The notes under the pieces are model-generated. The model had not been told where the DNA came from, made no database searches, and saw only the letters and a program-made list of their open reading frames with translations. Positions 6,574-12,756 of a stretch of 14,774 bases of DNA are shown piece after piece. The DNA lies in assembly GCA_046728075.1 (NCBI GenBank), contig JBKPDV010000153.1, forward strand, positions 1 to 14,774, read 5' to 3'. A program made the position numbers and the translations under genes. Position 1 is the first letter of the stretch. The number at the start of each line of letters is the position of its first letter. The stretch comes from JBKPDV01 sp046728075 (GTDB taxonomy: Bacteria; Acidobacteriota; Thermoanaerobaculia; UBA5066; Gp7-AA6).

Positions 6574-8013
6574 ATGCCCCCGAAGAAGCCCGTTCAACCA
6601 GTCGGCGGGGATATCGACTGGTTTGTCATCCCCATCGAGCGGATCCGCCAGGCAGCCGTCCTTGCGGTGATCATTGCCGTGGGGGCGGTAGCGGGCTACT
6701 TCCTCTATACGCGCACCCGGAAGTCTCCGGAGGAGAAGGCCAGAACCGAAATCGCTTCCGCGGTCAAGATGCTCGGGCGCGCGTCCTCCTCCCCGACATC
6801 GGCACGGCCGGGATCGGCGATCGCCCAGGCGCGAGACCTGCTTCGCACGGCTGAGGAGTCTTTCCAGAAAAAAAACTTCGACGAGTCGTTCCGCCTCGCG
6901 GTCGAATCGGAATCCTACTCGCGCCGCGCCGTTTCGGCCTCGGGGACCGAGGAGTCCGGCGACGCGTCGTTCATCTTCGTGGAAGGGGATGTCTCGGTGC
7001 AGACGGCGGGCCGATCCACGTTCGAGCCCGCGCGGCAGCGGGAAGCGCTCTATGATGGCGACTTCATCAAGACCGGCCGGACGGGATCGGCCGAGATCAT
7101 GTTCTCCGACGGCACGCTCTACACCGTCCGCCCGGGATCTCTCTTCGAGGTGCGCCGAGCGACCTCGGCCGACGTCTCCGGCAGCCAGGTCAAGATGGTC
7201 TCCGGGGCCCTGAATGTCTACACCTCCGGGTCGACCTCTACGGTCGCGACGGATACGGCTACGGCCTCGATCGACAGGAGATCCCGTGTCGCGGTGGACG
7301 TGGAAGCCGGGGAGAAGACTCAGGTGACGACCTTTCGGGGCCGGACCACGGTCTCGTCGGGAAGGGACACGGTCGTTCTGAACGACCGGGAGAAGGTTGT
7401 CGCGACCGGCCGGGGCAGAGCCATTTCGGCCAAGGAGGTCGTGCCGGACTCCCCGCTGCTCCTGCTGCCGGCCGATAATCGTATCTACGACCTGAAAACG
7501 GGCGACCTGATCGAGCTCAAATGGAGCCCGGTCGGCAAGGCGGCCCGGTACCGCATGCAGATCTCGCGCTCGCGTCTCTTCGTTCCCGACTCGACCGAAG
7601 TCGATCTGGACGATCGCATCGAGACCACGGCCCGGGTGAAGGTCTCTCGCGAGGGCTCCTACTACTGGCGGGTCGCGGCCCTGAACGCCGACGGAAACGC
7701 CTCGGACTGGAGCCTCGTGCGACGCTTCAAGATGCTCACGGAGGCGCCCCGGCTGGTCGCGGGCGGTCAGCCGCCGCGGCTGACCGTCTCCTCGCCCCAA
7801 CAGATGGGGAATCTTTTCCTGATCTACGGCAAGACGGATCCGGGCGCGATCGTCACGGTCAACGCCGAGCCGGCAGACGTCGAGCCGGACGGCTCTTTTA
7901 AGAAGACCATCACGATCGAGCGGGACGGGTACTCCATGCTGGTCATCAAGGCGGTGGACGCCGCGGGAAACGAAACAGTGAAGCCTTTGAGGGTGTTTGT
8001 AGAGTCTTTGTAG
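6574..8013 (+). CDS. FecR-domain membrane protein with fibronectin/Ig-like C-terminus
   Basis: A 479-residue protein. One transmembrane segment is visible at about 26-45 (QAAVLAVIIAVGAVAGYFLY), followed by an alpha-helical stretch (about 52-120). A FecR-type beta domain follows (about 132-280), with FVEGDVSVQT, DGDFIKTGRTGSAEIMFSDG, TVRPGSLFEV and VTTFRGRTTVSSG. A fibronectin/Ig-like module comes next (about 292-388; IELKWSPVGKAARYRMQIS, YYWRVAALNADG), then a final Ig-like module (about 400-479; YGKTDPGAIVTVN, VVIKAVDAAGNET-like end). FecR domains occur in FecI/FecR signalling but also in many envelope proteins with no sigma factor. None is nearby, so a structural or peptidoglycan/envelope role beside mreB is more likely; the specific function is unknown. 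It contains an A8 run at 6868-6875. Confidence 0.85.
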   Translation: MPPKKPVQPVGGDIDWFVIPIERIRQAAVLAVIIAVGAVAGYFLYTRTRKSPEEKARTEIASAVKMLGRASSSPTSARPGSAIAQARDLLRTAEESFQKKNFDESFRLAVESESYSRRAVSASGTEESGDASFIFVEGDVSVQTAGRSTFEPARQREALYDGDFIKTGRTGSAEIMFSDGTLYTVRPGSLFEVRRATSADVSGSQVKMVSGALNVYTSGSTSTVATDTATASIDRRSRVAVDVEAGEKTQVTTFRGRTTVSSGRDTVVLNDREKVVATGRGRAISAKEVVPDSPLLLLPADNRIYDLKTGDLIELKWSPVGKAARYRMQISRSRLFVPDSTEVDLDDRIETTARVKVSREGSYYWRVAALNADGNASDWSLVRRFKMLTEAPRLVAGGQPPRLTVSSPQQMGNLFLIYGKTDPGAIVTVNAEPADVEPDGSFKKTITIERDGYSMLVIKAVDAAGNETVKPLRVFVESL

Positions 8014-8099
8014 TTAAGCTGTCAGCTATCAGCTATCAGCCGTCAGCTTTCCCGGCAGACTTTTCCTGCCGAGAGCTGATAGCTGTGAGCTGAAAGCTT
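8014..8099. repeat. Heptamer array 6 (AGCT core), inverted two-arm with an inner GC stem
   Basis: Left arm begins directly after the FecR-gene stop: TTAAGCT, GTCAGCT, ATCAGCT, ATCAGCC, GTCAGCT (8014-8048). Right arm: AGAGCTG, ATAGCTG, TGAGCTG, AAAGCTT (8072-8099). Between them CGGCAG (8053-8058) and CTGCCG (8066-8071) make a perfect 6-bp inner stem, so the whole unit can fold continuously. Bases 8074-8093 are identical to 4371-4390 in array 4. The mreB Shine-Dalgarno begins two bases after it. Confidence 0.95.
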
Positions 8100-8100
8100 T

Positions 8101-8105
8101 GGAGG
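8101..8105 (+). promoter_or_regulatory. Shine-Dalgarno GGAGG deciding a TTG start for mreB
   Basis: GGAGG is followed by six bases and then TTG at 8112. There is no ATG or GTG nearby that would keep the conserved MreB N-terminus, so this site decides the start. Confidence 0.85.
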
Positions 8106-8111
8106 ATTCGT

Positions 8112-9137
8112 TTGGCATTCAAATCTCTCTTTTCGATCTTTTCCAATGATCTCGCCGTGGACCTGGGAACGGCCAACACGCTCGTCTTCGCGCGCGGCAA
8201 GGGGATCATCGTCCGCGAGCCCTCGATCGTCGCGGTCAACAACCTGACCAATCGCGTCGAAGCGGTGGGAACCGAGGCCAAGGAGATGCTCGGCCGCACG
8301 CCGGGCAACATCGTCGCGATCCGCCCCATGAAGGACGGAGTCATCGCCGATTTCGAGGTGACCGAGAAGATGCTCGACCACTTCATCAAGAAGGCGCATG
8401 GCCGATCGCTCTTCGTTCGACCGCGCATCGTGATCTCGGTCCCCTCGGGAATCACGCAGGTCGAAAAACGCGCGGTTCAGGACTCGGCGCTCCGAGCCGG
8501 GGCCTCCGAAGTCTTCATCATCGAGCAGGCGATGGCGGCGGCGATCGGAGCCGGACTTCCCATCACGGAACCGGCGGGCAACATGATCGTCGACATCGGA
8601 GGGGGCACGACCGATGTTGCCGTCATCTCGCTCGCGGGCATCGTGTACAGCCGCTCCGTGCGGATCGCGTCCAACGAAATGGACGAGGCGATCATTCAGT
8701 ACGTCAAGCGCAAGTACAACCTCTTGATCGGCGAGCGCACAGCCGAGCAGATCAAGATCGAGATCGGCTCGGCGCACCCGCTCGACGAGCCGCTCACGAT
8801 GGACATCAAGGGACGCGACCTGGTCGAGGGAGTGCCCAAGACGCTGACGTTGACCGACGAGGAAGTTCGCGAGGCGCTCTCCGAAGTCGTCGCGGCGATC
8901 GTGGAGAGCGTGCGGGTGGCCCTCGAGAGAACTCCGCCGGAGCTCTCGGCCGACATCATGGACAAGGGAATCATCATCACGGGTGGAGGGTCGCTCCTGC
9001 GCAACCTCGACCGTCGGCTGCGCGAGGAGACGGGCCTTCCCATCTCTTACGCGGAAGACCCGCTCGCCTCCGTGGTGCTCGGCACCGGCGCGATGCTCAC
9101 CGATATGGATCTGTTGAGGAAGATTTCGATCACATGA
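8112..9137 (+). CDS. mreB: Rod shape-determining actin homologue MreB
   Basis: A 341-residue actin-fold ATPase that polymerises under the inner membrane and directs lateral wall synthesis by the RodA-PBP2 elongasome. Phosphate-1 loop DLGTAN is at 17-22, the MreB signature AVGTEAKEMLGRTPGNI at 51-67 with RPMKDGVIAD (71-80), phosphate-2 loop GGGTTD at 163-168, and the adenosine motif ITGGGSLLRNL near 290. Length is typical. The TTG start is supported by GGAGG six bases upstream; the N-terminal MAFKSLFSIF before DLAVDLGTAN matches the short amphipathic N-terminus usual in MreB. It is the first of six genes that all start with a non-ATG codon. It is separated from the FecR-domain gene by array 6 and from mreC by array 7. 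Confidence 0.98.
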   Translation: MAFKSLFSIFSNDLAVDLGTANTLVFARGKGIIVREPSIVAVNNLTNRVEAVGTEAKEMLGRTPGNIVAIRPMKDGVIADFEVTEKMLDHFIKKAHGRSLFVRPRIVISVPSGITQVEKRAVQDSALRAGASEVFIIEQAMAAAIGAGLPITEPAGNMIVDIGGGTTDVAVISLAGIVYSRSVRIASNEMDEAIIQYVKRKYNLLIGERTAEQIKIEIGSAHPLDEPLTMDIKGRDLVEGVPKTLTLTDEEVREALSEVVAAIVESVRVALERTPPELSADIMDKGIIITGGGSLLRNLDRRLREETGLPISYAEDPLASVVLGTGAMLTDMDLLRKISIT

Positions 9138-9140
9138 GAC

Positions 9141-9220
9141 GGGCGAAAGGCGAACGGCGAACGGCGAACGGCGAATCCAAACAGTCTTCTCCTGCGCCCT
9201 ACGCCCTTCGCCCTTCGCCA
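9141..9220. repeat. Heptamer array 7 (GGCGAA core), inverted two-arm
   Basis: Left arm: GGGCGAA, AGGCGAA, CGGCGAA x3 (9141-9175). Right arm: TGCGCCC, TACGCCC, TTCGCCC, TTCGCCA (9193-9220). The loop is about 17 bases. It begins three bases after the mreB stop and ends eight bases before the mreC start. Core and loop-edge sequence are shared with array 2, pointing to common origin. Confidence 0.94.
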
Positions 9221-9228
9221 GCGAAGCT

Positions 9229-10113
9229 GTGAAACTCTCCACTCCCCAGGGTGAAGTGATCGGCCCGCGCCGCCGGCGGGGCACAACGGTCCTCATCTCC
9301 GTGCTGGTGTCCTGCATCCTGATCCTCTCCGCGCAGGCGCCGGCGCGAGGCCGGCGGGGCTCGGTTCTCCAGTCCTGGATTCTCTCTGCCGCCGCCCCCG
9401 TGGCAATGGGGGTCGCTTCGATTTCGCGCAGCCTCTCGGGAGGAGTCGACCGCCTCGGCGCGCTCTTTACCGCCCGGGCGGAAAACGAGGATCTCAAGCG
9501 GGATCTTGCGCGGAAGGACCGCGAGCTCTTTCAGTTGCGGGCTCGCCTGGAGCAGCGGATGGAAGGGGAGCGCTTGCTTGCCGCTTCCGCATCGGTCCCA
9601 CGGGTACTCGGCGCCGCGGCCGTACTCTTGATCGAAAACCGCGCGGGCCTCCAGAGCGCGGTCGTGGGTGCCGGCTCGGCGCAGGGCGTGGAAGCGGGTT
9701 CCCCGATCGCCGTTCCAGAGGGGTTGGTGGGCCGCGTGATTACGGTGGGACGATCCGTCTGCCGCGCCCAGCTCCTGGTGGATGCTTCCGCGGCAGCCGG
9801 CGCGCGGATCGTTCGAACCGGAGAGCTCGGCGTGATTCGCGGAGACGGCCGCGGCGGCCTGCGGTTGAACAATGTCCCGACGACCTCGAGTGTACGTACC
9901 GGAGACGCCGTCGAGTCGGCCGGCATCGACGGCATCTATCCACGCGGTGTCATCATCGGGCGCGTGGCCAGGGTCTCTCGCAGCGGCAATCTCTTTCTCG
10001 ATATCCGGGTCACTCCGGGCGCCTCTTTTTCGCAACTGACCGACGTCCTCGTGCTCGCCCCTTCACCGGCGGTCGCGGAGGGCCCGGGGGGAGTGCGGAG
10101 TGCCCGGCCGTGA
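9229..10113 (+). CDS. mreC: Rod shape-determining protein MreC
   Basis: A 294-residue bitopic membrane protein of the elongasome; its periplasmic part activates PBP2. A cytoplasmic basic stretch (GPRRRRG, 12-18) precedes a transmembrane helix (about 19-36). A coiled coil follows at about 82-118 (ENEDLKRDLARKDRELFQL), then the two beta-barrel domains of the MreC fold, including GLVGRV, LVDASAAAGARIVRTGELGVI and a region ending IIGRVARVSRSG...LFLDIRV. Length is within the family range. The GTG at 9229 is the first usable start after array 7, with no clear Shine-Dalgarno; a GTG at 9256 (codon 10), behind AGGGTGA, is an alternative. Its stop overlaps the mreD start by four bases (GTGA). Confidence 0.93.
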   Translation: MKLSTPQGEVIGPRRRRGTTVLISVLVSCILILSAQAPARGRRGSVLQSWILSAAAPVAMGVASISRSLSGGVDRLGALFTARAENEDLKRDLARKDRELFQLRARLEQRMEGERLLAASASVPRVLGAAAVLLIENRAGLQSAVVGAGSAQGVEAGSPIAVPEGLVGRVITVGRSVCRAQLLVDASAAAGARIVRTGELGVIRGDGRGGLRLNNVPTTSSVRTGDAVESAGIDGIYPRGVIIGRVARVSRSGNLFLDIRVTPGASFSQLTDVLVLAPSPAVAEGPGGVRSARP

Positions 10114-10613
10114 AATGGACCCGTCTGGCGTTTCTGGTCGTCGCGGCGACCGCGTTGCAATTTTTCGTGGGGGCTTCCCGGCATCGCGCCGTCTGGCCCG
10201 TCGACTTCCTCCTCCTGGCCACGGGTGTCGTCGCGCGTGGAGGAGACTTCGTGCGCGCGGTCCTGGTTGGCGGAGCGTTGGGATTCCTCGAAGACGCGCT
10301 CAACCAGGACTTGCTCGGCATGAACGCGTTTGCCAAGGCCGTACTGGGCTATGGACTGGCCGTGCTGTCCGTGCGCCTGATCTTCGGCGGCCCCTGGGCG
10401 GTGGGGGGAGCCCTCGCGGTCGCCTCTCTCGCGAACGATGCGATCGTGGCCCTGCTCGCCGCGCTCCTGCTACAGGCCCCTATCGTGCTCTTCTCCCGGG
10501 AAGCGCTCTGGCGGGCGGCCGCCACCGGAACGACCGCGGCGCTGCTCGAGGCCGCGCGCCTCTTCCCGTGGCGCGAGTGGTGGGAGAAGAGGCGGTTGCG
10601 GAGGCTGCGCTGA
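10110..10613 (+). CDS. mreD: Rod shape-determining integral membrane protein MreD
   Basis: A 167-residue, strongly hydrophobic protein with about five membrane segments, in the position between mreC and mrdA expected of MreD. Typical features are the small size, RHRAVWPVDFLLLATGVVA, and the GALGFLEDALNQDLLGMNAFAKAVLGY stretch, which resembles the family signature G(F)..D......G.......Y (conserved region about 55-84). It scaffolds the elongasome with MreC. The GTG start overlaps the mreC stop as GTGA, and GGAG at 10097-10100 supports it, so it is probably translationally coupled. Sequence is poorly conserved in this family, so context carries part of the call. Confidence 0.9.
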   Translation: MKWTRLAFLVVAATALQFFVGASRHRAVWPVDFLLLATGVVARGGDFVRAVLVGGALGFLEDALNQDLLGMNAFAKAVLGYGLAVLSVRLIFGGPWAVGGALAVASLANDAIVALLAALLLQAPIVLFSREALWRAAATGTTAALLEAARLFPWREWWEKRRLRRLR

Positions 10614-10616
10614 TGC

Positions 10617-10708
10617 GGGCGAAGGGCGAAGGGCGAAAGGCGAAGGGCGAAAACCTGAAAGACATGCTTTCGCTCCGCCATTCGCCATACGCCGTTCGCC
10701 TTTCGCCT
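10617..10708. repeat. Heptamer array 8 (GGCGAA core), inverted two-arm
   Basis: Left arm: GGGCGAA x3, AGGCGAA, GGGCGAA (10617-10651). Right arm: TCCGCCA, TTCGCCA, TACGCCG, TTCGCCT, TTCGCCT (10674-10708). The loop includes a small GAAAG/CTTTC stem (10657-10671). It starts three bases after the mreD stop. The left arm is open in all frames, which makes the upstream reading frame of mrdA look artificially longer. Confidence 0.95.
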
Positions 10709-10727
10709 GCGTTCCTGAAAGGAACGC
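10709..10727 (+). promoter_or_regulatory. Perfect 8-bp hairpin enclosing the mrdA Shine-Dalgarno
   Basis: GCGTTCCT (10709-10716), loop GAA, AGGAACGC (10720-10727). The 3' arm contains AGGA, which lies five bases before the GTG start at 10729. If folded in mRNA the ribosome binding site would be paired, so it could control PBP2 translation. Stem is seen directly; regulation is inferred. Confidence 0.6.
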
Positions 10728-10728
10728 C

Positions 10729-12624
10729 GTGCTGAGGGTCCGTGAAAATCGCCGGGAGCTGTCCCGTCGCATCGAGACTCTGCGCCTGGTGGTCGGCGTC
10801 GTGTTCGCGTTGCTCACCGTCGGCTACTGGTTCGTCCAGATCGTTCGCGGGGACTACTACTTTGCGCTTTCGGAGAACAACCGTCTCCGATCGGTCCGCA
10901 TCAACGCGCCTCGCGGCTATGTGCTCGATCGCCGCGGGAAGCTTCTCGTCGACAACGAGCCCGCCTACACGCTTCACCTCTACCGCAAGGAAGCGCGAAA
11001 CCTGCAGGCCTCGATCGATCTCGCGGTCCAGGTCCTGAAGCTGCCGCGCGATCAGGTGCGGAGCCGCGTCGAGCGCGGTCTGCGCGACCCGGAGTTTCTG
11101 CCGATCCCGATCGCCGAGAACCTCGGCATCGAGGAGGTCGCCGCGATCGAGGCCCATGCTCCCGAGAATCCCGAGTTCGCCATCACCGTTTCCCAGCGCC
11201 GGCTGTACTCCCGCGGCCCGGAGGCCGCGCATGTGCTCGGATATCTCTCGGAGGCGAGCCCCGAGCAGATCCAGTCGGGGGAAGGGGACTATCGCATCGG
11301 AGGCTGGATCGGGCAGAAGGGAATCGAAGGCTCCTACGAGCGGCTTCTCGCGGGCGTGGACGGAGAGCGGCGCGTGATCGTCGACTCGCACGGCCACGAG
11401 ATCGCGGAAGAACGCCGCGTGGAAGCGCGGCCCGGGCAGAACCTCTACCTGACGCTCGATCTGGGTCTCCAGGAAGTTGCCGAGAACTACTTTCGCGACA
11501 AGGTCGGCTCGGCCGTCGCGCTCGATCCGCGAAACGGCGAGATCCTGGCGCTCATCTCTTCCCCCTCCTACGATCCCAACTGGTTCACCCGGCGCGTGAC
11601 CTCGCGGGAGTGGGGTTCCCTCCTCTCCGACCCGCACCATCCGCTCCAGAATCGCACGATCCAGAATGCGTTCTCCCCCGGATCTGTCTTCAAGATCTTC
11701 GAAGCCTATGGCGCCCTGGCTCTGGACGCCGTCGACCCGGAACAGCGCGTGTTTTGTCCCGGGCACGCGACCTTTTACGGGCGGACGTTCGGATGTCACA
11801 AGAAGGACGGCCATGGCTGGGTGAACCTGCGCGACGCGATCAAAGTGTCCTGCGACGTCTACTTCTACAACCTGGGGCGGCGGCTCGGGATCGATCGGAT
11901 CGCGCAGATTTCCAGCGGATTCGGATTCGGAGAGCGGACCGGTGTGGATCTGCCTTATGAGAAGACCGGCCTGGTGCCGTCGGAAGAGTGGGCGCGGGAA
12001 AAGCGGCACGCGCGCTGGTATCCGTCCGAGACGATCTCGGTGGCGATCGGCCAGGGACCCGTTCTTATGACGACGATGCAGATCGCGCGGGCGCTCTCGG
12101 GGCTGGTCGAGGGGGGCAGGCTTCCGACGCCCCACCTTTTCCTGGCGTCGCATGATCCGGCGACGGGCCAGAAGCTGAAGTTCTCCGCCGCGCCGCGGCA
12201 GGGCTTGGCACTCGCTCCGGAGAAAGTGTCGATCGTGAAGAGCGGCATGTGGGGCGTCTTGAACGAGCCGGGTGGAACCGCGTTCGGGTCCCGGCCTCCC
12301 AGCGTCCAGGCGGGCGGGAAGACGGGCACCGCGCAGGTCGTGGGCAAGGAGACGACGATCAAGGCGGGCGTTGACCGCAAGACGCTGCAGGACCATGCCT
12401 GGTTCGCCGGCTTCGCGCCGGTGGACGATCCGCAGATGGTCGTGGTCGTGTTCGTCGAGCACGGCGGCCACGGAAGCTCGGCCGCCGCGCCGCTGGCGCG
12501 GGACCTCTTCGAGAAGCGCTTCGGAAAACCGGAAGCCAAGCCGGCGGAGCCGCCGCCCGTGCGAGCGGCAAGACCGGTGCGCGAGGAAGTCCGCACCGCC
12601 GCGAAACGGGAAGAGCAGCCATGA
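10729..12624 (+). CDS. mrdA: Penicillin-binding protein 2 (elongasome transpeptidase)
   Basis: A 631-residue class B PBP that cross-links peptidoglycan in the periplasm during side-wall growth, as partner of RodA. A transmembrane segment lies at about 19-38 (LRLVVGVVFALLTVGYWFVQ). The dimerisation/pedestal domain begins with RSVRINAPRGYVLDRRGKLL. Catalytic motifs are SVFK (Ser319, Lys322), SCD (374-376; the S-x-D form is usual in PBP2) and KTGT (531-534). A proline- and charge-rich tail of about 30 residues ends the protein. The GTG at 10729 is chosen because it follows AGGA by five bases and gives the usual short cytoplasmic N-terminus; longer readings would run through array 8 and into mreD. 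It is followed by rodA after array 9. Confidence 0.96.
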   Translation: MLRVRENRRELSRRIETLRLVVGVVFALLTVGYWFVQIVRGDYYFALSENNRLRSVRINAPRGYVLDRRGKLLVDNEPAYTLHLYRKEARNLQASIDLAVQVLKLPRDQVRSRVERGLRDPEFLPIPIAENLGIEEVAAIEAHAPENPEFAITVSQRRLYSRGPEAAHVLGYLSEASPEQIQSGEGDYRIGGWIGQKGIEGSYERLLAGVDGERRVIVDSHGHEIAEERRVEARPGQNLYLTLDLGLQEVAENYFRDKVGSAVALDPRNGEILALISSPSYDPNWFTRRVTSREWGSLLSDPHHPLQNRTIQNAFSPGSVFKIFEAYGALALDAVDPEQRVFCPGHATFYGRTFGCHKKDGHGWVNLRDAIKVSCDVYFYNLGRRLGIDRIAQISSGFGFGERTGVDLPYEKTGLVPSEEWAREKRHARWYPSETISVAIGQGPVLMTTMQIARALSGLVEGGRLPTPHLFLASHDPATGQKLKFSAAPRQGLALAPEKVSIVKSGMWGVLNEPGGTAFGSRPPSVQAGGKTGTAQVVGKETTIKAGVDRKTLQDHAWFAGFAPVDDPQMVVVVFVEHGGHGSSAAAPLARDLFEKRFGKPEAKPAEPPPVRAARPVREEVRTAAKREEQP

Positions 12625-12632
12625 ACCGGTTC

Positions 12633-12733
12633 GTGAGACGTGAGACGTGAGACGTAAGACGATGCCGAGGAAAGAGACGCTGTTTCGAGTGGAGGCTCGG
12701 ATTTCTTCTCACGTCTTACGTCTTACGTCTTAC
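12633..12733. repeat. Heptamer array 9 (GTGAGAC/GTCTTAC), inverted two-arm
   Basis: Left arm: GTGAGAC x3, GTAAGAC (12633-12660). Right arm: TTCTCAC, GTCTTAC x3 (12706-12733). The loop is about 45 bases. The arms differ at one fixed position per unit (G in the left arm, A-type in the right). It begins eight bases after the mrdA stop. Confidence 0.95.
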
Positions 12734-12735
12734 GC

Positions 12736-12756
12736 GGCGCCGGAGGCGCCGGCGCC
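12736..12756 (+). promoter_or_regulatory. GGCGCC palindromes around the rodA Shine-Dalgarno
   Basis: Three copies of the self-complementary GGCGCC (12736-12741, 12745-12750, 12751-12756). The Shine-Dalgarno GGAGG (12742-12746) overlaps the loop GGA and the start of the second copy, ten bases before GTG at 12757. Alternative GC stems could expose or hide it. Structure is seen; a regulatory role is inferred. Confidence 0.5.

Noticed and set aside
6358..7800. In-frame extension of the PpiD-like reading frame upstream to 7800 on the minus strand
   Set aside because: It runs antisense through the FecR-domain gene, has an Arg/Gly/Asp-rich shadow composition, and a strong Shine-Dalgarno plus signal anchor mark the start at 6357.
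10438..10728. Longer N-terminus for PBP2 starting inside mreD
   Set aside because: It overlaps mreD and reads through array 8, which is open in all frames; the protein would gain a basic low-complexity stretch before its membrane anchor.
8043..12471. Long minus-strand reading frames at 8043-9497, 9199-10035 and 10480-12471
   Set aside because: They lie opposite mreB, mreC and mrdA, cross the arrays and show no conserved motif.
1535..12733. CRISPR arrays
   Set aside because: Units are 7 bases with no unique spacers, each site has one or two arms of different core, and no cas gene is present.
2488..12733. Canonical Rho-independent terminators at the arrays
   Set aside because: No T-tract follows the stems on either strand, and several arrays lie inside apparent operons; another termination role cannot be excluded.
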